Source: Nakamurella deserti (GTDB taxonomy: Bacteria > Actinomycetota > Actinomycetes > Mycobacteriales > Nakamurellaceae). From it: a stretch of DNA of 64,000 nucleotides. Location: the NCBI RefSeq assembly GCF_003260015.1, contig NZ_QCXS01000004.1:186001-250000 (forward strand), given 5' to 3'. The translations under genes and the position numbers were made by a program. The notes beneath the pieces were generated by a model, which had not been told where the DNA came from, did not search any database, and worked only from the letters and a program-made list of their open reading frames with translations. Shown here piece after piece: positions 48,427 through 57,366 of the stretch (positions are counted from its first letter, which is position 1; each line of letters begins with the position of its first letter).

Positions 48427-49634
48427 CAATCGTCCCGGCAGGCGGCGACGAGCGCGTCGAGATCGGGCGCCCCGGCGGCCACCGCGGTCCGTCGGGCCTT
48501 CACGGCACGCCGCGCGATCGCCCACTTCTGCGTCTCGGTGGAGCCGTCGTACACGCGGAACGGTCGCACCTCGTCCAGGTAGGACGCCAGCGGCAGCGCG
48601 TCGGTCATACCGTCCCCGCCGCAGAGCTGCATGGCCCGGTCGATGACCCGGCAGATCGCCTCCGAGCAGTGCACCTTGGCCACGGACGACAGTGCCGAGC
48701 CGGCCCGCGGGTCGCTCTCGAGCAGCTGCGCGGTGCGGCTGATGATCGCGTCCGACGTCTCGAGATCGATGACCGACAGCGCGATCAGCTCCTGCGCGAG
48801 GCCGAGGTCGGACAGCCGGGAGCCGAACAGCTCGCGGCGCTGCACCCGGTCGAGCGCGATGTCCAGCGACCGGCGGGCCAGCCCCAGCCAGCGCATGCAG
48901 TGGGTGAGCCGGGCCGGGCCCAGCCGGACCTGCGCGTAGCGGAAGCCCTCCCCGACGGCGCCGAGCACCGCGTCGTCGGGCACCACGCAGTCGTCGAAGT
49001 GGACGTGCGGGTGGCCGCCGGCGATCGTCGAGTCCAGGGCGTGGATGCGGCGGCCGAGCCGGAACCCCGGGTCGTCGGTGTCGACGAGGAACATGGTGGC
49101 GCCGGCCGGGGCGTCACCGTCGGCGTCGGTGCGGGCCATGACGATGGCGAACGACGCGCCGACGGCGCCACTGATGAAACGCTTCTCACCGGAGATGACC
49201 CAGTCGCCGCCGCGCCGGACGGCGGTCGTCGTCAACGCCGAGGGGTCAGAGCCGGCCCCCGGGTGCGGCTCGGTCATCGCGAAACAGGACCGGATCCGCC
49301 CGGCCGCGAGCGGGGCCAGGTAGCGCTGCTGCTGCGCGGGGGTGGCGATCTGGTCGAGGAGGTGCATGTTGCCCTCGTCGGGGGCCATGCAGTTGAGCAC
49401 CGACGGCCCGATCGGTGAGTACCCGGCGGCCTGGAACACCGGCGACCAGTCGCGCAGCGGCAGCCCGCCGCCGCCCCAGCGCCCCGGCACCTGCGGCGCG
49501 AACACCCCGCGCTCCCGGGCGGCGGCCTGCAGTCCGCTCAGCACCCCGGGGTCCAACGCCGTCCCCGGTCGCGGCTCCGCGGGGATGACCGTCGTCCGGA
49601 CGAAGTCCTCGACAGCCGTCACCATCCCGCTCAT
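48423..49634 (-). CDS. Acyl-CoA dehydrogenase (ACAD10/11-like)
   Basis: 403 residues from the ATG at 49634, overlapping the SDR stop. Helical start, then RIRSCFAMTEPHPGAGSDPS (FAD and substrate strand), VRRGGDWVISGEKRFISGAV, RRELFGSRLSDLGLAQELIA, MQLCGGDGMTDALPLASYLD and EVRPFRVYDGSTETQKWAIA. The RxYDGxxE block at the end is the conserved C-terminal FAD contact. The position of the catalytic Glu in this branch differs from the short-chain enzymes and cannot be fixed by eye. Together with the kinase it may convert a 4-hydroxyacyl-CoA to an enoyl-CoA by phosphorylation and elimination. Confidence 0.87.
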   Translation of the reverse strand: MSGMVTAVEDFVRTTVIPAEPRPGTALDPGVLSGLQAAARERGVFAPQVPGRWGGGGLPLRDWSPVFQAAGYSPIGPSVLNCMAPDEGNMHLLDQIATPAQQQRYLAPLAAGRIRSCFAMTEPHPGAGSDPSALTTTAVRRGGDWVISGEKRFISGAVGASFAIVMARTDADGDAPAGATMFLVDTDDPGFRLGRRIHALDSTIAGGHPHVHFDDCVVPDDAVLGAVGEGFRYAQVRLGPARLTHCMRWLGLARRSLDIALDRVQRRELFGSRLSDLGLAQELIALSVIDLETSDAIISRTAQLLESDPRAGSALSSVAKVHCSEAICRVIDRAMQLCGGDGMTDALPLASYLDEVRPFRVYDGSTETQKWAIARRAVKARRTAVAAGAPDLDALVAACRDDW

Positions 49635-50398
49635 GCGGTGCCGCCGGCCGTGATGAGGCCACCGTCCAGGGTCAGTACCTGGCCGGTGATCCACGAGGCC
49701 TCGGCCGAGGCGAGGAAGGCCACGGCGGCGGCGATGTCGTCCGGCTCGCCGAGGCGGCGCAGCGGGTACGCGGCGGCGACCTCCGCCTCGCGCCCGTCGT
49801 ACAGCGCCCGGGAGAAGCCGGTGCGCACGACGGCCGGGGCGACGGCGTTGACCCGTACGCGGGGACCGAGCTCGACCGCGAGCGTGCGCGTCAACTGGTT
49901 CAGCGCCGCTTTGCTGACCCCGTAGAAACCGATGCCCTCGGAGGGTGTCTCGGCCGTCACCGACGACAGCGTGACGATCGAGCCGCCGCGGTCGGCGAAC
50001 CGCAGCACCGGATGGTGAGCCACCGCCTGCACCCAGCCGAGTGCGCTGATCACGTTGACCTCCAGCACCTTCCGGGCCGCCGCGAGGTCGAGGTCCAGCA
50101 GCGGGCCGAACCACGGGTTCATCCCCGCCGCGCTGACCAGCACGTCCAGTCGCCCGTGGGACTCCGCGATGCGGTCCAGCACCTCGGCGCGGTGGTCCGG
50201 GTCGTCGGCGTTGCCGGCGACGCCGATGGCCCGCGGCCCGAGTTCGGCGACGGCCGCCTCGAGGGCGGCCGGCTTGCGCGCGGTCACGCAGACGGACGCG
50301 CCGTCGGCGATCAGCCGCCGGGCGACGGCGAAGCCGATGCCGCGGCTGGCCCCGGTGACCAGGGCGACCGGGCCGGGGGCACCTCCGTCAGCGGGCAT
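49631..50398 (-). CDS. Short-chain dehydrogenase/reductase
   Basis: 255 residues. Gly-rich loop VALVTGASRGIGFAVARRLI, LDVLVSAAGMNP, catalytic Ser in GGSIVTLSSVTAETP, and GFYGVSKAALNQLTRTLAVE (Tyr-x-x-x-Lys). AVAPAVVRTGF and the end WITGQVLTLDGGLITAGG are typical of the FabG-like branch. It overlaps the Zn-dehydrogenase gene by 11 bases and the acyl-CoA dehydrogenase by ATGA. In the suggested pathway it would oxidise a 3-hydroxyacyl-CoA or another hydroxy intermediate. Confidence 0.88.
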   Translation of the reverse strand: MPADGGAPGPVALVTGASRGIGFAVARRLIADGASVCVTARKPAALEAAVAELGPRAIGVAGNADDPDHRAEVLDRIAESHGRLDVLVSAAGMNPWFGPLLDLDLAAARKVLEVNVISALGWVQAVAHHPVLRFADRGGSIVTLSSVTAETPSEGIGFYGVSKAALNQLTRTLAVELGPRVRVNAVAPAVVRTGFSRALYDGREAEVAAAYPLRRLGEPDDIAAAVAFLASAEASWITGQVLTLDGGLITAGGTA

Positions 50399-51446
50399 TC
50401 ACCAGCACCTTGACCTCGTTGCCGGTGGGCGACAACAGGGTCTCGAAGCCCTTCTCGACCAGATCGACCGCATCGATCTCGGCGGTGACGACCTTCTCCA
50501 CGGGCAGGCCCCGGCGGGCGATCAGGTCGATGATCCGCGGCCAGTCGTGCAGCGGGTAGCACCAGGTGCCGTTGTAGGTGATCTCGCGGTTGGCGATGAC
50601 CATCGGGTCGATGGACGCCGGCCTGGTGTGCAGTCCGGTCTGGGTGACCCGGCCGGCGGAACGCACGGCGGCGAAGGCACTCTGCAGCGCCCGTTCGTTG
50701 CCGGAGCACTCCACCACGGCGTCCACGCCGATGCCCTCGGTGGCGTCGTGGAGCACCTCGGTCAGGTCGACCTGCGTGGGATCGAGCACCTCACCGACGT
50801 CCAGCGAACGGGCCAGCTCGCGCCGCACCGGGTTGACCTCGGAGACGAACACCCGCGCCCCCAGGGACGCGGCGTAGATCGAGGCCAGCGCACCGATCGG
50901 GCCCGCACCGGTGATGAGCACGGTGTCACCGGGACGGACCCCCGCCGCGTCGACCCCGTAGGCCGCCACCGCGGTGGGTTCGACGAGCGCGCCCTGGATG
51001 TCGCTGACCTCGTCGGGCAGCGCGTACACCTGCGACGCCGGGACCACGGCGAGCTCGGCGATTCCGCCCCAGTCGTGGCTCAGCCCGACGCAGGCCATCC
51101 GCACGCAGAGGTGCCCGAGCGCCCGCCGACAGAAGTAGCACTCGCCGCACGCGATGATGGGCATCATCGAGACGCGTTGACCGGCAACGACGTTGGTCAC
51201 GCCGGCGCCCACCTCCAGCACCTCGGCGGAGAACTCGTGGCCGAGGATCTGCGGTGCGGCGGCGCCGGTCAGCGGGTGCGGGGTGGTGGGGATGACGATC
51301 GGCCCGACGGCGTACTCGTGCAGATCGGTGCCGCAGATCCCGCACCAGTACGGACGCACCAGCACCTGTCCGGGGCCGACCTCGGTCGGGGCCGGGACGT
51401 CGGTGACCCTGATGTCCTTGGCGTCGTGGAACACAGCTGCCCGCAT
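50388..51446 (-). CDS. Zinc-dependent alcohol dehydrogenase (butanediol/sorbitol dehydrogenase-like)
   Basis: 352 residues from the ATG at 51446 behind AGGAG. Catalytic zinc: Cys in YWCGICGTDLHEY and His-Glu in ILGHEFSAEVLEVGAGV. Structural zinc: four Cys in IACGECYFCRRALGHLCVRM. NAD site: DTVLITGAGPIGALASIYAA, with Glu in VFVSEVNPVRRELA which favours NAD. The insert between GPIVIPTTPHPLTG fits the (R,R)-butanediol dehydrogenase subgroup. It is the second gene of the five-gene operon, 36 bases after the hydrolase. Confidence 0.88.
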   Translation of the reverse strand: MRAAVFHDAKDIRVTDVPAPTEVGPGQVLVRPYWCGICGTDLHEYAVGPIVIPTTPHPLTGAAAPQILGHEFSAEVLEVGAGVTNVVAGQRVSMMPIIACGECYFCRRALGHLCVRMACVGLSHDWGGIAELAVVPASQVYALPDEVSDIQGALVEPTAVAAYGVDAAGVRPGDTVLITGAGPIGALASIYAASLGARVFVSEVNPVRRELARSLDVGEVLDPTQVDLTEVLHDATEGIGVDAVVECSGNERALQSAFAAVRSAGRVTQTGLHTRPASIDPMVIANREITYNGTWCYPLHDWPRIIDLIARRGLPVEKVVTAEIDAVDLVEKGFETLLSPTGNEVKVLVNAR

Positions 51447-51482
51447 GGGGTTCTCCTGGAGGTGATCGTGGTTCGGGGTGGA

Positions 51483-52415
51483 TCAGCCGGCCGTGGGTCG
51501 ACCGATCGGGACGAGCCGCTCGACGAACCACTGCGTCGCCGCGGTGGCGCACCGGATGAGCAGGCTCTGGTTGCTGTACAGCGCGAGGTGGTCGGACTTG
51601 TCGATGACGACGAGATCCTTCTTCTTCGTGGGGATGGCGTTGTAGGCCGCGATCGCCTCGTCCCACAGGGTGATGTCGTCGTTCTCGGCCACGATCATCA
51701 GCGTCGGGGTGTCGACGATGCGGTGCAGGAACGGCCGGATGTCGTAGGACATCAGCAGGTCCACCGATTCCAGCGTGGCGTCGAAGTCGTAGTGGGGCGC
51801 CACCGTCTGCTGGAAGGTGTGGAACACCTCGTACCCCTCGGGGAACGGCCAGGCCGAGATCTCGTTGCCGGTGTCCAGCGTGAAGTGCGGGACCATGATG
51901 TCCTCACCGGTGGCGAAACGGTGCCGCCGCGCCTCCAGGATGGCCTTCTCCAGGCGACGGAAGTTGACCGTGCCGTTGGCCAGCCGCATGTTGAGATAGC
52001 CCTCGACGACCGGGATCTGGGACACCGCGCACTTGATGCGCGAATCGGTGGCGGCCAGGATCAGCGAGTGGCCGCCACTGTAGGACAACCCCCACACCCC
52101 GATGCGGTCGTTGTCGACCTCGTCGACGGTCTCGGCGTAGGAGATCGCGTTGCGGTAGTCCTCGAGCTGCATGTGCGGGTCGATGTGCTGGCGGCGTGAG
52201 CCGTCGCTGTCGCCGAAGTTGCGGTAGTCGAACAGCACCGCGGCGATGCCGTGGTCGGCGAACATCTGCGCGTAGTGCGGCTGGACGATCTCCTTGACGT
52301 AACACCAGCCACCGGCCATCACCACGGTGGGGAACGGTCCCTCGCCGTCGTCGGGGGTGTACAGCCATCCCCGGACGGTGTCGCCGTTGCTCTGGAACGC
52401 GATGTCGCGACGCAC
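51483..52415 (-). CDS. Alpha/beta hydrolase (dienelactone-hydrolase/acyl-peptidase-like)
   Basis: 310 residues from a GTG at 52415 behind AAGGGAGATTCC. N-terminal strands RRDIAFQSNGDTVRGWLYTP, oxyanion region FPTVVMAGGWCYVKE, then FDYRNFGDSDGSRRQHID, nucleophile Ser in GVWGLSYSGGHSLILAATDS, acid in MIVAENDDITLW and His in DKSDHLALYS. The family cuts esters, lactones or C-C bonds. As the first gene of the operon it probably opens the substrate, for example a lactone or ester that yields a hydroxy acid. It is divergent from the E1 gene across 343 bases. Confidence 0.83.
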   Translation of the reverse strand: MRRDIAFQSNGDTVRGWLYTPDDGEGPFPTVVMAGGWCYVKEIVQPHYAQMFADHGIAAVLFDYRNFGDSDGSRRQHIDPHMQLEDYRNAISYAETVDEVDNDRIGVWGLSYSGGHSLILAATDSRIKCAVSQIPVVEGYLNMRLANGTVNFRRLEKAILEARRHRFATGEDIMVPHFTLDTGNEISAWPFPEGYEVFHTFQQTVAPHYDFDATLESVDLLMSYDIRPFLHRIVDTPTLMIVAENDDITLWDEAIAAYNAIPTKKKDLVVIDKSDHLALYSNQSLLIRCATAATQWFVERLVPIGRPTAG

Positions 52416-52758
52416 GGAATCTCCCTTGATCCAGCGACCCTGTCGGTCCACCGGCGGCACGCGCGGCGCGTGACCGGACCCGGCCGACCGGTTGATGGGT
52501 TCGAGTATGCAATCGTGTGCAGTCTGGGTCAACAGGGGATGCTCACGATTGCCGTGGAGCCTTGACAGGGACGTAGGCGGCGTTGAGGGTGAGGGTGACG
52601 CACCCGCCCGGGTTCCGTCGGCCGCACCTGCCGTCACGACGTCCGGCCCCGTGAACCGTCCCGTACCGCCCCCACCCACTCGTGCCTGCGGCGTTGCGCC
52701 GTACTGGACACGATGGCCCTCTCATCCCTGCACCGCCGCAGCCGGAAGGAGCCCGGAC
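52416..52758. other. Divergent promoter region of the degradation cluster
   Basis: The 343 bases separate the hydrolase operon from the E1-ligase pair. The part at 52490-52570 is the AT-richest and holds a wide inverted repeat (52509-52552). No gene is supported. Confidence 0.5.
52509..52552. promoter_or_regulatory. Wide inverted repeat, candidate operator
   Basis: GCAATCGTG (52509-52517) and CACGATTGC (52544-52552) are perfect inverted arms with 26 bases between, so their centres are about 35 bases apart. TTGACA follows at 52562. The arms may bind one dimeric regulator at two half-sites or form two weak sites. No regulator gene lies next to the cluster. Confidence 0.45.
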
Positions 52759-54747
52759 GTGCCCCCGCTAGAGCTCATCGACGTCCCGACCGCCGACCCC
52801 GACGCCCTGCTGCCGCTGTTCCGGGCGATCTGCCGGGTCCGCTCGTTCGAGCTGCTCACGTCCCAGCTCTACCGGGACGGCGTGATCCCCGGGTTCGTGC
52901 ACGTGTCGCTCGGCCAGGAGGCGTCCGCCGTCGGCGCCTGCGCCCCGCTGCGACGCTCGGACCGCATCACCTCCAACCACCGCGGCCACGGGCACTGCCT
53001 GGCCAAGGGCATGGCGCCCGGCCCGATGTTCGCCGAGCTGTTCGGCCGCGCCACCGGCGCCGTCCAGGGCCGCGGCGGCTCGATGCACATCGCCGACCCC
53101 GGACTCGGGATCCTCGGCGCCAACGGCATCGTCGCGGCCGGCCTGCCCATCGCGGTCGGCGCGGCGCTGGCGTCCCGGCAGGCCGGTACCGACGACGTCG
53201 TCGTCGCCTTCTTCGGTGACGGCGCGGTGGCCCAGGGGATGTTCCACGAGGCGGTGAACCTCGCGGCCCTGTGGCGGTTGCCGGTGGTGTTCTTCTGCGA
53301 GAACAACGGCTACGCGGAGTTCACCGCGGCCGACGTCGGCCATCCCGTGCCGCTGGCCGTCCGCGCCGCCGGCTACGGCGTCCCCTACGCCGAGGTCGAC
53401 GGCACCGACGTGTGGGCGGTGGCCGACCGGACCGCCCAGGTGGTGCGGTACGCGCGGGCGCACGGACCGGTGGTTCTGGAGGCGCACACCTCGCGCTGGC
53501 ACGGCCACTACGAGGGCGACCAGCAGAAGTACCGCGACCCCGCCCATCTGGAGAGCGGTCTGGCCCGGGACCCGCTGGCCGTGGCCCGGCGACGCCTCGT
53601 GGCGCTGGGCGTGGACGCCGCCGTGATCGACGCCGTGGAGGCCGACGCGGCAGCCGAGGTGCAGGCCGCCGCGGACGCCGCCCGGCTCGATCCGGAGCCC
53701 GACGTCGACGGGGTCGGGGACTACGTCACCGCCGCCCGGCCCGATGTGGTGGAAAGCGAGCTCCCCGGCGACGCCGCACCGGCGAAGTACCTGGAGTCGG
53801 TCCGGGCCGCCCTCGGTGACGCGCTCGCCGACGACCCGACGGTCTTCCTGGCCGGGATCGACGTCGGCGCCGGGGGCGGGGTGTTCGCGGTGAGTCGCGG
53901 GTTGTACGAACGGTTCCCGGACCGGGTGCTGGACACCCCCATCTCCGAGTCGGCGGTGCTCGGGCTGGCGGTGGGCGCCGCGATGGCCGGCCGCCGGCCC
54001 GTCGTCGAGCTGATGTACCTGGACTTCCTCGGGGTCGCCTTCGACGCGTTGCTCAACCAGGCGGCCAAGCTGCCGTTCATGACCGCCGGCCGGGCGTCGA
54101 TGGGACTGGTGGTACGGACCCAGTTCGGCGCCGGGCGGTCGGCGGGCAGCCAGCACTCCCAGAGCCTGGAGGCGCTGCTGGCGCACATCCCGGGCCTGAC
54201 GGTGGTGATGCCGTCCAACGCCGCCGACGCCTACGGTCTGCTGCGCAGTGCCATCGACGACCCCAACCCGGTGCTGTTCCTGGAGAACCGCAACCTGTAC
54301 GGGCGGCGGTCCCCCGCGCCGTCCCCGGGTCATCGCGTCCCGATCGGCCGGGCGAAGGTGACCCGCCCCGGCAGTCAGGTGACGGTGGTGTCGTGGTCCC
54401 GGATGGCCGTGGAGTGCCTCGAGGTGGCCGGGGCGTTGGCGGCGGAAGGCGTCGACGCCGAGGTGATCGACCTGCGGACGATCTCACCGCTGGACCGCGC
54501 GACGGTGCTGACCTCGGTGGCCAAGACCTCGCGTCTGGTCGTGGTGCAGGAGGCGGTCACCGACTTCGGGGTGGGAGCGGAGATCGTGGCGACCGTGGTG
54601 GAGCAGGCCTTCTGGTTGCTCGACGCCCCGGTGCTGCGGGTCGGCGCGGGGTTCTCCCCCGCCCCGTACGCGCCCAACCTCGAGCGCGCCTGGCTGCCGC
54701 AGCACGCCGACATCGCCGACGCGATCCGCCGGACGGCGGCGTACTGA
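52759..54747 (+). CDS. 2-Oxoacid (or acetoin-type) dehydrogenase E1, alpha and beta subunits fused
   Basis: 662 residues from a GTG at 52759 behind AAGGAG. Residues 1-330 are the alpha subunit: GFVHVSLGQEASAVGACAPL, THR-like GHGHCLAKG, GRGGSMHIADPGLGILGANG and the thiamine-diphosphate motif GDGAVAQGMFHEAVNLAALW with ENNGYAEF. Residues 345-662 are the beta subunit: VFLAGIDVGAGGGVFAVSRG, DTPISESAVLGLAVGAAMAG, RTQFGAGRSAGSQHSQSLEA and VIDLRTISPLDRATVL. It decarboxylates a 2-oxo acid or cleaves acetoin. No E2 or E3 gene is near, so partners must be elsewhere or the enzyme works in another way. It overlaps the ligase gene by one base. Confidence 0.85.
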   Translation: MPPLELIDVPTADPDALLPLFRAICRVRSFELLTSQLYRDGVIPGFVHVSLGQEASAVGACAPLRRSDRITSNHRGHGHCLAKGMAPGPMFAELFGRATGAVQGRGGSMHIADPGLGILGANGIVAAGLPIAVGAALASRQAGTDDVVVAFFGDGAVAQGMFHEAVNLAALWRLPVVFFCENNGYAEFTAADVGHPVPLAVRAAGYGVPYAEVDGTDVWAVADRTAQVVRYARAHGPVVLEAHTSRWHGHYEGDQQKYRDPAHLESGLARDPLAVARRRLVALGVDAAVIDAVEADAAAEVQAAADAARLDPEPDVDGVGDYVTAARPDVVESELPGDAAPAKYLESVRAALGDALADDPTVFLAGIDVGAGGGVFAVSRGLYERFPDRVLDTPISESAVLGLAVGAAMAGRRPVVELMYLDFLGVAFDALLNQAAKLPFMTAGRASMGLVVRTQFGAGRSAGSQHSQSLEALLAHIPGLTVVMPSNAADAYGLLRSAIDDPNPVLFLENRNLYGRRSPAPSPGHRVPIGRAKVTRPGSQVTVVSWSRMAVECLEVAGALAAEGVDAEVIDLRTISPLDRATVLTSVAKTSRLVVVQEAVTDFGVGAEIVATVVEQAFWLLDAPVLRVGAGFSPAPYAPNLERAWLPQHADIADAIRRTAAY

Positions 54748-56312
54748 TGATCACGCCGAGCCGCCGGCGGCCGGTCGACCCGGCCGCAGCCGCCTTCGAC
54801 CGTCCGCTGCAACGGCTGTTCGCCGATGCGGTCGGGTCCCGTCCCGACCATGTCCTGGTGATCGACGGCGACCGCCGACTCGGCTACCGCGAGGTCGCCG
54901 CCCGGGCGGGCGCGGTGCAACGCCGGCTGCGCGACGCCGGTGTCGGCGCCGGTGACGTCGTCACCGTGCAACTGCCGAACTGGTGGGAGACGGTCGCGGT
55001 GATGTACGCCGTCTGGGGCCTGGGCGCGGTGGTCAATCCGGTCACCCCGATCTACCGCGGCAACGAACTGCGCAGCATCCTCGGCTCGGCCCGGCCGGCG
55101 GCGGTCGTGGTGCCGCGGAGCTGGGGCGACACCGACTACCCGGCGATGGTGGCCGGCGCACTGACCGACGTCGGTCACCACGCCGCGGTGCTGCCCGTCG
55201 ACCGCGACGCCCCGGCCGCGACGGACGACTACGTCTGTGCCGCAGCGGATCTCGACACCGTGGCGATGCTGATGTACACCTCGGGGACCACCGGGCATCC
55301 CAAGGGCGTCCTGCACACCCACCGGACGCTGGCCTACGAGGCCGCGTCGATCGCCGGCGTCTGCGGGCTGGACGGCGACACGGTGTTCATGCCGTCACCG
55401 TTGACACACATCACCGGGCTGCTCTACGGGGTGTTGATGCCGCTGGGCATCGGGGGCGCGGTGGCCCTGCTGGCCCGCTGGGACGCCGACCGTGCGGTCG
55501 ACGTCATCGAAACCCACGGTTGCACGATGACCGTGTCGGCGACGCCGTTCCTGCGGGGCCTCACCGAGGTGCACCGGGCCCGTGGCACCCGGTCGTCGCT
55601 GCGGACGTTCGTCTGCGGGGGCGCCGACATCCCGGCCGCGCTGGTCACCGCCGCAGAGGCGGCGATGGGCACCACGGTGGCCCGCACCTACGGCTCCACC
55701 GAGATGCCGACGCTGTGCATCGTGCGCCCGGACGACGACCCGGCCACCCGGGTGTCGACCGAGGGTCGCCCGATCGGCGCCGCGGCCGCCCGTGTCGCGG
55801 GAGGTCCTGTCGGCACCGCGGGCGTCGGCGAGCTGGAGGTCACCGGCCCGGAGCTGTTCGTCGGCTACCTCGACCCGGCCGACGACGTCGGCGCGTTCAC
55901 CGACGACGGTTGGTTCCGCACCGGTGATCTCGCCCGGATCGGCGCCTCGGGTGAGGTCGCGATCGTCGGGCGGCTGAAGGACGTGATCATCCGCGGCGGG
56001 GAGAACATCAGCGCCAAGGAGGTCGAGGACCTGCTGCTCACGCATCCCGCGGTCCGCGACGTGGCCGTGGTCGCCATGGCCGACGAGCGGCTGGGCGAGA
56101 AGGCCTGCGCGGTGGTCGTGGCCGACGGTGACCTCACCCTCGGCGCGCTCGCCGCCCACCTGGACGGCCTGGGGCTGGCCCGGCAGAAGTTCCCGGAGGC
56201 GCTGCACCTGGTGTCCGAGCTGCCGCGGACGGTGTCGGGCAAGGTGCAGAAGTTCCAGCTGCGCGCCGCGGTCGCCGCCGCCGTGCGCGACGGGCGGTTG
56301 GAGCTGCGGTGA
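54747..56312 (+). CDS. AMP-dependent acyl-CoA ligase
   Basis: 521 residues. The ANL motifs are complete: A3 MLMYTSGTTGHPKGVLHTH, A5 ARTYGSTEMP, A7 WFRTGDLARIGASGE and VAIVGRLKDVIIRGGENISA, A10 Lys in RTVSGKVQKF. PLTHITGLLYGVLMPLGIGG fits medium-size or cyclic carboxylic acids, as in cyclohexanecarboxylate-CoA ligases. It activates an acid to acyl-CoA and would feed the acyl-CoA dehydrogenase and kinase of the divergent operon. The ATG shares one base with the E1 stop (TGATG). Confidence 0.87.
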   Translation: MITPSRRRPVDPAAAAFDRPLQRLFADAVGSRPDHVLVIDGDRRLGYREVAARAGAVQRRLRDAGVGAGDVVTVQLPNWWETVAVMYAVWGLGAVVNPVTPIYRGNELRSILGSARPAAVVVPRSWGDTDYPAMVAGALTDVGHHAAVLPVDRDAPAATDDYVCAAADLDTVAMLMYTSGTTGHPKGVLHTHRTLAYEAASIAGVCGLDGDTVFMPSPLTHITGLLYGVLMPLGIGGAVALLARWDADRAVDVIETHGCTMTVSATPFLRGLTEVHRARGTRSSLRTFVCGGADIPAALVTAAEAAMGTTVARTYGSTEMPTLCIVRPDDDPATRVSTEGRPIGAAAARVAGGPVGTAGVGELEVTGPELFVGYLDPADDVGAFTDDGWFRTGDLARIGASGEVAIVGRLKDVIIRGGENISAKEVEDLLLTHPAVRDVAVVAMADERLGEKACAVVVADGDLTLGALAAHLDGLGLARQKFPEALHLVSELPRTVSGKVQKFQLRAAVAAAVRDGRLELR

Positions 56313-56399
56313 CCGCGTGCCGCCCGGAACGGCACGGCCCGGCATACTGAGTCGCGTTCACGCCGGAACCAGCGGCACGGCCGACGGAGAAGGACTGCG

Positions 56400-57071
56400 A
56401 TGACGAGCGACTCCACCCTCAGCGGGCTCAGTGCCGCCGACGTCGAGAAGCGCGCGGCCGGCGTCGCCGGGGCGCAGCTGGTGGAGGACGGGATGACCGT
56501 CGGGCTCGGGACCGGTTCGACCGTGGCGTACCTGCTGCCCGCGCTCGCCGCGCGGGGCCTGTCGGTCCGGTGCGTGGCCACGTCACCGCGCACGGAGTCC
56601 GCGGCCCGCAACCTCGGACTGCGGGTCGAGACATTCGGATCCATCGACCGTTTCGACATCGCAATCGACGGCGCCGACGAGGTCACCCCCGAGGGCTGGC
56701 TGATCAAGGGCGGCGGGGCCGCACACACCCGGGAGAAGATCGTCGCGGTGACCGCCGACCGCTTCGTGGTCATCGCCGATTCGTCCAAGGCGGTGCCGGC
56801 GCTGACCTGGCCGGTGCCCGTCGAGCTGATGACCTTCGGACTGCCGTCCACCCTGCGTCGGTTGGGGACCGCCGTGCTGCGGGACGTCCCGGAGACCCCG
56901 GACGGCGGCGTCATCGCGGATTTCCACACCGATCTCGCCGACCCGGCCCGGACGGCCGCGATGCTGGGCGCCACCCCCGGGGTCGTCGCCCACGGCATCT
57001 TCGCCCCGGATTTGGTGCACGACGTGCTGGTGGCGCGGGGTACCGAGGTCGAGCACCGGAAGCTGCGGTAG
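56400..57071 (+). CDS. rpiA: Ribose-5-phosphate isomerase A
   Basis: 223 residues. RpiA marks in order: DGMTVGLGTGSTVAYLLPAL (phosphate site GTGST), DIAIDGADEVTPEGWLIKGG with GAAHTREKIVA (catalytic Asp, Glu and Lys of DGADE and KGGG), DSSKAVPAL, LPVELMTFG-like VPVELMTFG and VADFHTDL-like VIADFHTDLAD. It links ribose-5-phosphate and ribulose-5-phosphate. It has AGAAGGA before the ATG. Actinobacteria often use RpiB, so RpiA may be an extra copy. The next gene starts on the base after its stop. Confidence 0.9.
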   Translation: MTSDSTLSGLSAADVEKRAAGVAGAQLVEDGMTVGLGTGSTVAYLLPALAARGLSVRCVATSPRTESAARNLGLRVETFGSIDRFDIAIDGADEVTPEGWLIKGGGAAHTREKIVAVTADRFVVIADSSKAVPALTWPVPVELMTFGLPSTLRRLGTAVLRDVPETPDGGVIADFHTDLADPARTAAMLGATPGVVAHGIFAPDLVHDVLVARGTEVEHRKLR

Positions 57072-57317
57072 ATGTCGGACACCTCCGACACCTGGTGGGG
57101 GTTCGCCATCGGCGGCGTCATCGTCGGGGTGCCACTGCTGTTCTTCGCCGGCCCGATGTCACGGTGGAACCGCCGGGTCAGCCGCAGAGCGGGCTGGGAC
57201 GTGCCGGCCGAAGGTCCGACCGACCAGTTCTGGTGGGGCGCGACGTACATGCGCGCCGTCGGTGCGGGCGCCCTGATCGCCGCCGTGGTGTGCACCGTGG
57301 TGGCACTCACCCGCTGA
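57072..57317 (+). CDS. Small membrane protein, 81 residues, unknown
   Basis: The ATG follows the rpiA stop without a gap. Two membrane helices (WWGFAIGGVIVGVPLLFFAG and MRAVGAGALIAAVVCTVVAL) flank a charged loop NRRVSRRAGWDVPAEGPTDQ. No family is recognised. Co-expression with rpiA follows from the spacing; a functional link is not implied. Confidence 0.65.
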   Translation: MSDTSDTWWGFAIGGVIVGVPLLFFAGPMSRWNRRVSRRAGWDVPAEGPTDQFWWGATYMRAVGAGALIAAVVCTVVALTR

Positions 57318-57366
57318 GGTGGCCCGGCCGGGGTCGCGCCCGCGTCGGGCCCTCGCGCGTCGCGGT

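Noticed and set aside
52759-54747. 1-deoxyxylulose-5-phosphate synthase or transketolase
   Set aside because: The order of the two halves and the GDGAVAQGMFHEA and SGSQHSQ-like motifs belong to the E1 alpha/beta 2-oxoacid dehydrogenases.
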